Positions 1-8,787 of a stretch of DNA of 64,000 nucleotides are shown piece by piece (the stretch's first letter is position 1; each line of letters opens with the position of its first letter). The DNA is taken from positions 1-64,000 of the forward strand of contig NZ_JBLYZJ010000012.1 of assembly GCF_048551375.1 (NCBI RefSeq), read 5' to 3'. Origin of the DNA: Faucicola sp048551375. Its GTDB lineage: Bacteria > Pseudomonadota > Gammaproteobacteria > Pseudomonadales > Moraxellaceae. The position numbers were made by a program, and so were the translations under genes. The notes below the pieces were generated by a model that saw nothing but the letters and a program-made list of their open reading frames with translations, was not told the origin of the DNA and searched no databases.

Positions 1-76
1 AGGGGTATCGCCAAGTTGGTAAGGCACCAGGTTTTGATCCTGGCATTCGTTGGTTCGAGTCCAGCTACCCCTGCCA
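1..76 (+). tRNA. tRNA-Gln (UUG)
   Basis: The acceptor strand 1-7 (AGGGGTA) pairs with 66-72 (TACCCCT). G73 is the discriminator and CCA is encoded at 74-76. The anticodon loop TTTTGAT presents TTG, so the tRNA reads glutamine codons. It starts exactly at the window edge, so any upstream promoter or partner gene lies outside. A tRNA-Gln just ahead of prs is a common arrangement in Pseudomonadales. Confidence 0.96.
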
Positions 77-208
77 TTTTTCATTCCTAATTTTATCCGT
101 TGGCGAAACAGCACATCGTAAATGCGAGTCATTTAGTCGGTGTTTTTGTTGTTTTATGCCTATTTCAGCATGGTTTATCACTTGTCACTAGGACTATAGG
201 ATTGCATT

Positions 209-1159
209 ATGCCGTATTTGGCGATTTTTACGGGCAACGCTCACCCAGAACTTGCAAAGAATGTTACGAATCACTTACATATTCCGTTAGGACGTGCTGA
301 TGTAAACCGTTTTTCGGACGGTGAGATTGCCGTAGAAATTCAAGAAAATGTGCGTGGTAAAGACGTTTTTATTTTGCAGTCAACCTGTAGTCCAACCAAC
401 GATAATTTAATGGAAATCATGGTGATGGCAGATGCCCTTCGCCGTTCGAGTGCAGGGCGTATCACTGCGGTGATGCCTTATTTTGGTTATGCTCGCCAAG
501 ACCGCCGTCCACGTTCGGCACGTGTGCCAATTTCCGCAAAAGTCGTGGCAGATATGTTGAATATTGTGGGTATTGACCGTGTGGTGACCGTGGATTTACA
601 CGCTGACCAAATTCAAGGGTTCTTTGACATCCCTGTTGATAATATTTATGGTACACCTGTTCTACTAAAAGATTTAAAAGAACAAAAATATGAAAACTTA
701 ATGGTGGTTTCACCTGATGTCGGTGGGGTCGTGCGTGCCAGAGCGATGGCAAAATCGTTGGGAACGACCGATTTGGCGATTATTGATAAACGCCGTGCCA
801 AAGCCAATGAATCTGAAGTCATGCACTTGATTGGTGATGTGAAAGACCGTGATTGTGTGATTGTTGATGACATGGTGGATACCGCAGGTACGCTAGCTAA
901 GGCTGCTGCTGCCCTAAAAGCCCACGGTGCAAGACGTGTGGTGGGTTATATCACCCACCCTGTATTGTCAGGTAAAGCGGTGAAAAACATTTCTGAATCG
1001 GTACTTGATGAGATTGTGGTGACAGACACCATTCCATTGTCACAAGATGCTCAAGCTTGCGGTAAAATCCGCCAAGTGTCTATTGCACCGATGTTGGCAG
1101 AGGCGTTACGCCGTATTAATAACGAAGAATCGCTAAGTGCGATGTTCGATATGATTTAA
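209..1159 (+). CDS. prs: Ribose-phosphate pyrophosphokinase
   Basis: Makes PRPP from ribose 5-phosphate and ATP in the cytoplasm, feeding purine, pyrimidine, histidine, tryptophan and NAD synthesis. The 316 residues match the usual bacterial length. Visible signatures are the N-terminal FTGNAHPELA, the ATP loop YFGYARQDRR (91-100), VTVDLHADQIQGFF (127-140) and the PRPP-binding loop DCVIVDDMVDTAGTL (215-229). The ATG at 209 follows AGGACTATAGG. It sits 132 bases after tRNA-Gln and is followed by a strong terminator. Confidence 0.98.
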   Translation: MPYLAIFTGNAHPELAKNVTNHLHIPLGRADVNRFSDGEIAVEIQENVRGKDVFILQSTCSPTNDNLMEIMVMADALRRSSAGRITAVMPYFGYARQDRRPRSARVPISAKVVADMLNIVGIDRVVTVDLHADQIQGFFDIPVDNIYGTPVLLKDLKEQKYENLMVVSPDVGGVVRARAMAKSLGTTDLAIIDKRRAKANESEVMHLIGDVKDRDCVIVDDMVDTAGTLAKAAAALKAHGARRVVGYITHPVLSGKAVKNISESVLDEIVVTDTIPLSQDAQACGKIRQVSIAPMLAEALRRINNEESLSAMFDMI

Positions 1160-1234
1160 TTAGTTATTGAATTTTTGGTGGCTTGATTGTTTAGGTGGTA
1201 TTAACACTGCTTTGACAAACAGCCACTGCCATTG

Positions 1235-1265
1235 GCATAAATTGGTCGCAAATTTATGCTTTTTT
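1235..1265 (+). terminator. Intrinsic terminator after prs, just before rplY
   Basis: GCATAAATT and AATTTATGC form a 9-bp stem around the loop GGTCGCA, followed by a run of six T. It ends only 20 bases before the rplY start codon, leaving no room for a downstream rplY promoter. rplY is therefore probably transcribed through it (partial read-through or attenuation) or from a promoter within 1160-1234. Confidence 0.8.
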
Positions 1266-1285
1266 ATCATTAAAAGGAACTCATT

Positions 1286-1930
1286 ATGAGTAATCAAGCA
1301 TTTCAATTAAACGCGGTACTACGTGGTGATGATTTACAAGGTAAAGGTGCGAGCCGCCGCCTACGTAAACAAAACCTAGTACCTGCTATCATCTATGGTG
1401 CAGACAAAGAGCCACTAGCCGTTGCCTTACGTTACAACGAGCTAATCAAATCACTAGAAACTGAAGCGTTCTTCTCACACATTTTGACCATCAATGTCGA
1501 AGGTCAAGGTGCTGAAGAAGTGGTTATTAAAGCCCTACAACGCCATCCAGCCAAAAACGTGCCAATGCACGCTGACTTCCAACGCATTGTCCGTGGTCAA
1601 GCGATGCACGTACACGTACCTGTACATTTTGAAAATGTAGAAGCCTCAGTAGGTAGTAAAGCTGGCGGTATCTTCACCTCAAATGTGAATGAGATTGAAG
1701 TGGTTTGTATCCCATCAAAAATCCCAGAGTTCATTGCGGTTGACGTGTCTGCATTGAATGTTGGTGATTCACTACACTTATCGGATGTTAAACTACCAGA
1801 AGGTGTTGAACTAACGCATAGTGCTAACCTTGAGTCAGCGATTGCTAGCATGCAAGCACCAACCGTTGCTCCTGAAGCTCAAGCTGAAGTGGTGGCTGAA
1901 GAAGCTAGCACCAGCGAAGATGCTGAGTAA
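1286..1930 (+). CDS. rplY: 50S ribosomal protein L25 (long Ctc/TL5 form)
   Basis: Binds 5S rRNA in the large ribosomal subunit. The 214 residues contain an N-terminal L25 5S-binding domain (about 1-95) and a C-terminal beta domain of the TL5/Ctc type, ending in an acidic tail (EVVAEEASTSEDAE). The long form replaces the roughly 94-residue version of Escherichia coli. The start is set by AAAAGGAACTCATT before the ATG. Codon choice is strongly biased, as expected for a highly expressed ribosomal gene. pth follows 22 bases downstream. Confidence 0.96.
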   Translation: MSNQAFQLNAVLRGDDLQGKGASRRLRKQNLVPAIIYGADKEPLAVALRYNELIKSLETEAFFSHILTINVEGQGAEEVVIKALQRHPAKNVPMHADFQRIVRGQAMHVHVPVHFENVEASVGSKAGGIFTSNVNEIEVVCIPSKIPEFIAVDVSALNVGDSLHLSDVKLPEGVELTHSANLESAIASMQAPTVAPEAQAEVVAEEASTSEDAE

Positions 1931-1952
1931 TTAGCAGTCGTTGGTATCATCA

Positions 1953-2537
1953 ATGTCTAAAATCAAATTGATTGTCGGACTTGGTAATCCGGGTCAGCAG
2001 TATGCCCAAACAAGGCATAATGCTGGCTTTTGGTTTGTGGAGCGTATTGCACACGAGTTTAATATTGCGATGAGCTTGGATAAAAAGTTTCATGGCATGG
2101 TCGGTCGTGGGCAAGTGCATGGCGTGGATATTCGCCTATTATTACCACAAACTTTTATGAATAAATCTGGCGAAGCAGTGATTCCGATGATGAATTTCTA
2201 TGATATCGCCAATGATGAATTACTCATAGCCCATGATGAGCTAGACCTTGAGGTCGCTCGTATGCGACTCAAAACAGGGGGCGGTCATGGTGGTCATAAT
2301 GGCTTACGAGATATTGTGCCACATATTGGGGCGGATTTTCATCGCCTACGTTTAGGTATCGGTCATCCCGGTGACAAAGCCAAAGTATCGGGCTATGTTT
2401 TGGGGAAACCCACGGCTGATGAGCAGATTGCCTTGGATAATATGCTGGATATGGCAATGCGTAGCTTGCCTGATTTGGTACAGGGTAATATGAATAAAGC
2501 CCAACAAGCAATTAATAGCTTTAAACTGCCTAGCTAA
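1953..2537 (+). CDS. pth: Peptidyl-tRNA hydrolase
   Basis: Releases peptides from peptidyl-tRNA that has dropped off the ribosome. Translation from the ATG at 1953 gives 194 residues, the family length. An upstream in-frame TTG at 1941 would add four non-conserved residues and is not preferred. Signatures are VGLGNPG (8-14), the catalytic His22 in TRHNAGF, FMNKSG, and the HDELDL...GGGHGGHNGLR region. The gene follows rplY closely, the classical rplY-pth pair. Confidence 0.97.
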   Translation: MSKIKLIVGLGNPGQQYAQTRHNAGFWFVERIAHEFNIAMSLDKKFHGMVGRGQVHGVDIRLLLPQTFMNKSGEAVIPMMNFYDIANDELLIAHDELDLEVARMRLKTGGGHGGHNGLRDIVPHIGADFHRLRLGIGHPGDKAKVSGYVLGKPTADEQIALDNMLDMAMRSLPDLVQGNMNKAQQAINSFKLPS

Positions 2538-2583
2538 TCATTAAAATAATGAGTCATCAAAACAAACATTAAAAATCAATTTT

Positions 2584-3081
2584 TTATGGGGCAATTTCTA
2601 AACCCTGCCAATTATTTGCTATAGGCAAATCTGCCAATCTTTGTCCATTTACTACCAAATCTTTCGATAATTCTAACATCGGAATAATGACAAAATTACG
2701 TTCAAACAGCCCTGCATGGGGGACGGTCAGTCGTTCATTCTGAATCGTTGCATCACCATATAATAACACATCGACATCAAGACTACGCTCACCCCAATGG
2801 CGTAAACGCTCACGTTTGGCGGTGGTTTCTAGGCTTTGGCAAAAGTCCAATAACGCAAGTGGGGCAAGACTGGTATCCGCTTTTAGCACGGCATTGATAA
2901 AGTCGGGCTGGTCGGTCACGCCAAAGGCTTTTGAGCGGTACAAGGATGATACTTGCACATTGGCAAAGTCATCTGATGACCTAAACGCCTCAATCGCATG
3001 GGTGATATGCTCGGCAGGTGTGCCAAGTTCGTTGGCGATATTACCGCCTAAACCGATATAACAAGTGATAAGATTATTCAT
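2584..3081 (-). CDS. folK: 6-hydroxymethyl-7,8-dihydropterin pyrophosphokinase (HPPK)
   Basis: Transfers pyrophosphate from ATP to hydroxymethyl-dihydropterin in folate synthesis. The 165 residues carry the HPPK pattern: YIGLGGNI near the start, the SLYRSKAFGVTDQPDFINAV segment, RHWGERSLDVDVLLYG and PHAGLFERNFVIIPMLEL. Its start overlaps the 3' end of pcnB by 8 bases, so the two are translationally coupled on one transcript. pcnB-folK is a conserved gammaproteobacterial neighbourhood. Confidence 0.96.
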   Translation of the reverse strand: MNNLITCYIGLGGNIANELGTPAEHITHAIEAFRSSDDFANVQVSSLYRSKAFGVTDQPDFINAVLKADTSLAPLALLDFCQSLETTAKRERLRHWGERSLDVDVLLYGDATIQNERLTVPHAGLFERNFVIIPMLELSKDLVVNGQRLADLPIANNWQGLEIAP

Positions 3082-5596
3082 TATCGGTTTTCACCACTTT
3101 TTTACGAGTACGTTTAACAGGTGGCTTACTATCCTGAGTTGCTGTTTGCGTGACAGTTTGGCTTACCGTTTCATTTACTTCGCTTATTTTCACATCATCC
3201 AAATCACTCACTACCTTTTTACGAGTACGTTTAGCAGGTGGTTTAGTTGATGGTGTTGCTGTTTGCGTGGCAGTTTCAACTTCGCCATTTTTCACAGGCT
3301 CGTCCGATACTGCCTTTTTGCGTGGGCGAGGGGAGCGTTTGGGCTTTGGCGTTTCAGCTTCGGTGACAGTTTCAGTTGTGGTTTTAGTTTTAACAGCGGT
3401 CGTATTGGCTGTGGCGTTTACCGTATCACTGGTCGTGGTAGTATCGTCTGTCACGATTTTTTTACGGCTACGCTTTTTTGGAATTGGCGTATCATTAAGC
3501 GTCATCAATTCCACCGCAGGGCTGTCTTTAACAGGAGTTTCTACCACTACGTTCGCCTTGGAGCGTTTTCTAGCGGTTGGTTTGGCTGTCGTGTCTTTTG
3601 GTTGTTCGGTGAGTTTTTCAATCGGTGGTTTAACTGATTTCTCACTTAAATTTTCGGTTAAGGTTTGTTGCACTTGACGGCGTTCGGCAACTGACAGGTT
3701 TGAGCTTGGCTGACGGCGTTGGCGTTTGGCAGGTACGTTCATTTGACGTTCAATGGCAGTCATAATGCCAGTTTGAGCGGTTGGCTTGTCATTTGAACGT
3801 GACGTTTTGCGGTTTTGCTTTGCCTTGCTATTACTCGCTTTATTTTCCGTAAAGGTTGAGTTTTGGCTAACATTTGACTTTTCGCTCACGTCTGTCTGTT
3901 CACCCATGCCAATCACAGCCGTTTCAGCAACCTGATGGTTAAATGGCGTTCCCCACAATGGCTGTGCAGGTTTGGTATTGGCAGGGGTGTCATTGGCAAG
4001 TGACAGCAGTTGTAACTGGTCTTTTTCTTGCTGTTGTTGCTCGGTTAGGCTGAATTTTTCTTTGCCATGATTGGGTTTATCATAGCCTTGCTCTTCACGC
4101 TGACGGCGACGTTCTCGGCGATTTTTTGGCGGTGTATTACCTGCAAAATCAGCTTGAGCGTCCGCATTGGCATGATGATTGCTATGCTCAAAATTGCTAT
4201 CGTCAAGAGCGTGCGAGGCTTCGCCAGTTTGGGTAAAATCGGCTTTGACAAAATTGGCAAACCGCAAACGCACGGCATTGATGTCAAAGTCGTCAATGGC
4301 TTGTTGCTGTTGCTTGTGGTTTAAGGTCTGAAACCATGCCCACCAATGCCCCATGCCATTAGTAGACTCATTGTCAAGGGTCACAGGTTTGCCGAGTTCG
4401 GCTTGCAATGCCTTGTTGCGTGCTTCGACCTGCTCACGCAACATCAAAAAGTCAAAACCTGCTCTAAAGCGAGGATTTTCAAACAATTTTTGGATATTTT
4501 TCTTGCGAGGTTCGGCAAGGCGTGACTGCATGAGCCAAATATCTTTGATAAATTGCTCGGCAAACTTCGGCATGGCGGTATGTTGGCGTTGCTTGTCCAT
4601 CACCTTATTGGCGGATTGGCTTTGGGCTTCGACAAATGGGGTATTTTTCTTGAATTTTTCTAATAAATACAAGTAGTTTTCCCACAATAATGACGCATAA
4701 AAAAACGCAGGATTGATACTTTTACCTTGATTAATGCGTTTGTCAGTATTGAGCGTGACTTGCTCAATCAGCGGTGTCAATTTGGGTGGGTAAAACAACA
4801 AATGTTCAAATGCTTGATAATCAAACAACAAGGGCAATAGCGGAATCAGATAGCCACCTGTAAACATTTTTTGTGTTTCATCGTACAGACGATGGGGCGA
4901 TACTTGGGCAAGTAAAGACCAGTTTTGCGGATTAAATTGTTGTTCTAAGGCAGGCTCAAATTCAAAGCCCAATTTTGCCTTAAAGCGTAACGCACGAAGC
5001 AAGCGGACTGGGTCTTCTTCGATACGTTTTTGGGTATCGCCCAGTAAGCGAATGGTGCGGTTTGCCACGTCATCAAGCCCACCGCAGAAGTCATACACAA
5101 AACCTTCATGCGGTTGGTAATACAGGGCATTAATCGAGAAATCACGGCGTACCACATCTTGAAAAATATCGCCCCATACATTGTCACGCACAATCATCCC
5201 ATCTGAGGTGGTATGGTTGCTGTCTTTGGGTGGGGCTCGAAAGGTCGCTACTTCAATCATGTCACGCCCAGAGTATACATGGCAGAGCTGAAAGCGTTTG
5301 CCAATGATACGGCAACGCTTGCCAAATACGTCTTTGACTTGGTTTGGCGTGGCGTTGGTGACGGCATCGAAATCTTTGGGCTGTAAGCCGAGTAGCGAGT
5401 CACGCACCCCACCGCCCACGATATAGGCTTCGAAACCTGCATCGGTTAGCGTGGCGATGACTTCCTTGATGGAGTTGGGCAAGTCAGCTTTATTTAAGCC
5501 GAGGTGTTTGGCATCACGGCGTGCGGATTTGCGGTCAAGTTGGCAGGTCATTGCGGATGGGGTGGGACTTAGGTACTTTTTGGTTTTTTTTGCCAT
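3074..5596 (-). CDS. pcnB: Poly(A) polymerase I with a long basic C-terminal tail
   Basis: Adds poly(A) to RNA 3' ends, marking them for decay. The ATG at 5596 is preceded by GAAGAG at good spacing, giving 840 residues; a TTG five codons upstream is also open. The nucleotidyltransferase head shows VGGGVRDSLLG, the catalytic DFDAV and RRDFSINALYY, then the tRNA-nucleotidyltransferase-type RNA-binding region. E. coli PcnB is about 465 residues. Here about 370 further residues are low complexity, rich in Lys, Arg, Thr and Glu, with repeated KRSRKK, RPRKK and KPPxKRTRKKVV blocks. That tail is probably disordered and RNA-binding (inference). Confidence 0.94.
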   Translation of the reverse strand: MAKKTKKYLSPTPSAMTCQLDRKSARRDAKHLGLNKADLPNSIKEVIATLTDAGFEAYIVGGGVRDSLLGLQPKDFDAVTNATPNQVKDVFGKRCRIIGKRFQLCHVYSGRDMIEVATFRAPPKDSNHTTSDGMIVRDNVWGDIFQDVVRRDFSINALYYQPHEGFVYDFCGGLDDVANRTIRLLGDTQKRIEEDPVRLLRALRFKAKLGFEFEPALEQQFNPQNWSLLAQVSPHRLYDETQKMFTGGYLIPLLPLLFDYQAFEHLLFYPPKLTPLIEQVTLNTDKRINQGKSINPAFFYASLLWENYLYLLEKFKKNTPFVEAQSQSANKVMDKQRQHTAMPKFAEQFIKDIWLMQSRLAEPRKKNIQKLFENPRFRAGFDFLMLREQVEARNKALQAELGKPVTLDNESTNGMGHWWAWFQTLNHKQQQQAIDDFDINAVRLRFANFVKADFTQTGEASHALDDSNFEHSNHHANADAQADFAGNTPPKNRRERRRQREEQGYDKPNHGKEKFSLTEQQQQEKDQLQLLSLANDTPANTKPAQPLWGTPFNHQVAETAVIGMGEQTDVSEKSNVSQNSTFTENKASNSKAKQNRKTSRSNDKPTAQTGIMTAIERQMNVPAKRQRRQPSSNLSVAERRQVQQTLTENLSEKSVKPPIEKLTEQPKDTTAKPTARKRSKANVVVETPVKDSPAVELMTLNDTPIPKKRSRKKIVTDDTTTTSDTVNATANTTAVKTKTTTETVTEAETPKPKRSPRPRKKAVSDEPVKNGEVETATQTATPSTKPPAKRTRKKVVSDLDDVKISEVNETVSQTVTQTATQDSKPPVKRTRKKVVKTDNE

Positions 5597-5701
5597 GTGT
5601 CTCTTCGTCAAAGGGGTGCTGAAAATAGGGGTAAAAATAAAAATATAATTAGGCGATAGTGTAGCAAATTTCTGACAGTTTGGGGGAGGCTTTGGGTCAA
5701 T

Positions 5702-6079
5702 TTATCGTAAGGTTATCCGATTTTTGTTTTTTTGGACAGTGGCTGTGCCAATGCCTTTGACTTTATCAAGGTCGTCAATTGTGGCAAAGGGGGCAATCAT
5801 TTCTCGATATAGGATGATGTCTTGGGCTTTTTTTGCCCCAATGCCATCCAGTTGGGTGAGTTCTGCTTCGCTGGCGGTGTTGATGTTGATGAGTTGGGGT
5901 AAAGTAGGGGATGCGTTGTTGGGTAAAGTTGGATTGGTGGTTAAAGTGGTAGAGGGGGTGGGATTTTTGATGGCTAAATAGGCTTGTTCAGCGGTTAAGT
6001 TGGGGGTGCAAATGGGCGTGGCGTGGGTGACAGTGCATACGCCAATGAACATTAATAAAAGAAATTTTAGATTTATCAT
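5702..6079 (-). CDS. ComEA-like exported helix-hairpin-helix protein
   Basis: A 125-residue protein with a signal peptide (MINLKFLLLMFIGVCTVTHA), a Thr/Pro-rich linker and a C-terminal ComEA-type double helix-hairpin-helix (about 64-125), with hairpins LDGIGAKKA and VKGIGTATV. ComEA-family proteins bind incoming DNA in the periplasm during natural transformation, a trait well known in Moraxella and Acinetobacter. The role here is by family resemblance. No other competence genes are adjacent. Confidence 0.85.
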   Translation of the reverse strand: MINLKFLLLMFIGVCTVTHATPICTPNLTAEQAYLAIKNPTPSTTLTTNPTLPNNASPTLPQLININTASEAELTQLDGIGAKKAQDIILYREMIAPFATIDDLDKVKGIGTATVQKNKNRITLR

Positions 6080-6150
6080 AAATTCCCCTCAACGACTAAA
6101 GAAAACCTACCATCCAGAATTATGTCATCACTTAGAATTTTTCGTCTAGC

Positions 6151-6528
6151 TTATCTTTTTACTACAAAATCTTCCTTTTTTGAAACCAGTTTTCTTAAAT
6201 TATTTAATTTTCGGTGATTTCTTGCGGTAAACGCAATTTCTACACCATCCTCAAGTTTGTCATAAATTGGCAAAACTTCCGTCACTCCTTCAAAAACCCA
6301 TTGCACTTGCTTTTGTTCGACATTGGTGTAAATTGCTTGTTGAGATAAGCCAATTTCCACTGTTTTATCAAAAGCTTGCTCAATAGAATTGGCTTGGATT
6401 AACACGGTATTTTCTCATGAACCAAAGCGAGATTCCAAGTCCTCATTTATCGGATTGCCAACTTCGCAAAACCGAATTAGGTAGCTACAATAATACCAAC
6501 CAATAGGGGAAATATTTGAATCGCTCAT
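6151..6528 (-). pseudogene. Small DUF4288-like gene broken by an in-frame TGA
   Basis: An ATG at 6528, seven bases after the parE stop, opens a 125-codon frame (MSDSNISPIGWYYCSYLIR...) interrupted only at codon 38 by TGA (6417-6415). Reading continues in the same frame with ENTVLIQANSIEQAFDK... to the stop at 6151. The flanks look like one domain (Trp/Tyr-rich start, then VLIQA.S.E.AF.K and WVFEGVTEVLPIYDKLEDGVEI), and TGA is one base from TGG (Trp). The GTG at 6405 could restart an 84-residue product. DUF4288 membership is tentative. Confidence 0.7.
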
Positions 6529-6534
6529 AACCAA

Positions 6535-8418
6535 TTACACCCCAATATCCGCCAAATCCCCTTTTTGCTCCAGCCACACTTTACGGTCAGCCGAGCGTTT
6601 TTTGGCAAGGAGCATATCCATCACCCCATCGGTATGGTAGCTGTCATCCAACTCTAACTGCACCAATCTGCGAGTATCTGGGTGCATGGTCGTTTCACGC
6701 AGTTGCTCGGCATCCATCTCCCCCAACCCTTTAAAGCGAGTGATTTGGGCTTTTTTGCCTTTGGCTTTTTTCAAAATCGCATCAAGCTCGTCATTATCAA
6801 GGGCATATTCGACATCTTTGCCAATATCAATGCGGTACAAAGGTGGCATGGCAACGTACAAATGTCCTGCCTCGACCACGGCTTTAAAGTGTTTGACAAA
6901 CAACGCACACAGCAAGGTCGCAATGTGCAAACCGTCCGAATCCGCATCCGCCAAGATACAGATTTTGTCGTAGCGTAACTCGCTCAAATCATCCGAATCT
7001 GGGTCAACGCCAATCGCAATGGCGATATTATGAATCTCCTCGCTTGCCAAAACGGTATCGGGTGACACCTCCCAAGTGTTGAGAATCTTACCACGCAACG
7101 GCATAATCGCTTGAAAATGACGGTCACGGGCTTGCTTGGCAGAACCACCTGCCGAGTCACCCTCAACCAAAAATAACTCCGCCCCATCTCGCAAATCGCC
7201 ACGACAATCCGCCAACTTACCGGGTAAGGCAGGACCTTGGGTAATTTTTTTACGCTCGACTTTTTTGGCAGATTTGAGGCGTTTGCCTGCTTTGTTAATG
7301 GCGATTTCGGCAATTTGTTTGGCGATATCCGAGTTTTGATTTAGCCATAGGCTAAAGCCATCTTTGGCAAAGGCTTGCACCACCGCCACCGCTTCACGAC
7401 TCGATAGCCGTTCTTTGGTCTGTCCGCTAAATTGTGGCTCGGAAAACTTGAGCGACAAGATATAATTCACCCCATCCCACACATCATCAGCGGTGAGTTT
7501 GACATTGCGTGGCAATAGGTTGTGCAGTTCGCAAAATTCCTTTAACGCCTCGGTAATGCCAGTCCGCAAGCCGTTAACATGCGTACCGCCTTGAGCGGTG
7601 GGAATCAGATTGACGTAGCTTTCTTGCACAGGCGTACCGCCCTCGGTCAGCCAACAAATCGCAAAACTCAAGCCTGCTCGCTCGCCTTTTTTGGCATCGT
7701 AATTAAACACAAACGGCTGTTCTGGCAAGGTGATTTCGTCCGCCAACTGCTCGGTGAGGTATTGCGACAGCCCATCGGTAAATTGCCAAACGTCCTTTTC
7801 ACCGTCAATTTCATTGATAAAAGTAATCAGCAAGCCTGCTGATAACACGGCTTTGGCTTTAAGGTGGTGTTTGAGTTGTTTTAGGTTAAATTTTGGCGTG
7901 TCGAAGTATTTTTCATTCGTCCAAAACCGCACCAATGTACCACGTTTGCGTTTGAGTGGGCTTGGGGCGACTGATAGCGGAGCGACCGCTTCGCCATCGG
8001 CAAATTGCATCTCAAACTGTTCGCCATCACGCCACACGGTGACTTCGACTTTGTGCGACAGGGCATTGACCACCGAAATCCCCACGCCATGCAGTCCGCC
8101 CGATACTTGGTAGTTATCGGTGGAGAATTTACCGCCTGCGTGTAGGCGTGTGAGAATCAGCTCAATGCCCGATTGGTTAAACTCTGGGTGAATGTCGGTG
8201 GGCATCCCTCGTCCGTCATCTTCGACCGATAGTGAGCCGTCCGTGTGTAAGGTGACGGTAATGGTCTTGGCGTGTCCTGCAAGGGCTTCATCGACTGAGT
8301 TGTCGATGACTTCTTGGGCGAGGTGGTTGGGTCGGGTGGTGTCGGTGTACATTCCGGGGCGACGGCGGACGGGTTCAAGACCTTCTAATACTTCTAAACT
8401 TTGACTGGTGTATGACAT
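6535..8418 (-). CDS. parE: DNA topoisomerase IV subunit B
   Basis: The ATPase subunit of topoisomerase IV, which decatenates daughter chromosomes with ParC. The 627 residues match ParE rather than the longer GyrB. The GHKL ATPase shows RRRPGMY, Glu36 and Asn40 in EVIDNSVDEA, DDGRGMP and GGLHGVG. The Toprim metal sites are EGDSAGG (Glu about 419) and DADSDG (about 490). The C-terminal FKGLGEMDAEQL is typical of the type IIA B subunit. parC is not in the window. Confidence 0.97.
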   Translation of the reverse strand: MSYTSQSLEVLEGLEPVRRRPGMYTDTTRPNHLAQEVIDNSVDEALAGHAKTITVTLHTDGSLSVEDDGRGMPTDIHPEFNQSGIELILTRLHAGGKFSTDNYQVSGGLHGVGISVVNALSHKVEVTVWRDGEQFEMQFADGEAVAPLSVAPSPLKRKRGTLVRFWTNEKYFDTPKFNLKQLKHHLKAKAVLSAGLLITFINEIDGEKDVWQFTDGLSQYLTEQLADEITLPEQPFVFNYDAKKGERAGLSFAICWLTEGGTPVQESYVNLIPTAQGGTHVNGLRTGITEALKEFCELHNLLPRNVKLTADDVWDGVNYILSLKFSEPQFSGQTKERLSSREAVAVVQAFAKDGFSLWLNQNSDIAKQIAEIAINKAGKRLKSAKKVERKKITQGPALPGKLADCRGDLRDGAELFLVEGDSAGGSAKQARDRHFQAIMPLRGKILNTWEVSPDTVLASEEIHNIAIAIGVDPDSDDLSELRYDKICILADADSDGLHIATLLCALFVKHFKAVVEAGHLYVAMPPLYRIDIGKDVEYALDNDELDAILKKAKGKKAQITRFKGLGEMDAEQLRETTMHPDTRRLVQLELDDSYHTDGVMDMLLAKKRSADRKVWLEQKGDLADIGV

Positions 8419-8453
8419 GGTGTTCCTAATTTTTGTCTAAATCATTTGTAAAA

Positions 8454-8744
8454 CTAATAAGTGTTAAAACTGGTTATATAAAAAACCCATAAAAAGAATA
8501 GTGTTGGAAAAAACCAAATAATAGCAAAAATAACGGCTAATATAATTGCGATTAACTGACGTTTAAATAAGCGATAAAAAGCGACAGTAAAAAAGGGCAA
8601 TGTAGTTAAGCTATAGAAAATTATAAAGATTATTTCATCAAATCCTGTACTCATAAACAGGAAAAAGATTGATGAAAGTAAAGATAGTGAGCAACCAATT
8701 AACAATAATTTAATTGCAGATTTGTTTATATTGTTAAATTTCAT
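8454..8744 (-). CDS. Small membrane protein, function unknown
   Basis: Starting at the ATG at 8744 (MKFNNINKSAI...) gives 96 residues with three hydrophobic stretches (about 10-29, 32-52 and 67-90) and few charged residues, so an inner-membrane protein is likely. A longer frame reaches back to 8819 but overlaps the neighbouring gene and is less likely. It is AT-rich, follows the membrane-protein gene at 8788 on the same strand, and may share its transcript. I recognise no family. Confidence 0.6.
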   Translation of the reverse strand: MKFNNINKSAIKLLLIGCSLSLLSSIFFLFMSTGFDEIIFIIFYSLTTLPFFTVAFYRLFKRQLIAIILAVIFAIIWFFPTLFFLWVFYITSFNTY

Positions 8745-8787
8745 AAACAGACTTTCTTTCACGTATGTTAAATACCCAAGTTTTACT

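Noticed and set aside
100..300. A 66-codon frame overlapping the start of prs.
   Set aside because: It overlaps prs out of frame and shows no conserved features or ribosome site.
3150..3677. Long hydrophobic-looking frames opposite the pcnB tail.
   Set aside because: They are the antisense of Lys/Thr/Val-rich repeats, which automatically give open frames.
6415..6417. The in-frame TGA read as selenocysteine.
   Set aside because: No SECIS-like stem was evident just after the TGA and the neighbouring residues favour Trp. A nonsense mutation is simpler.
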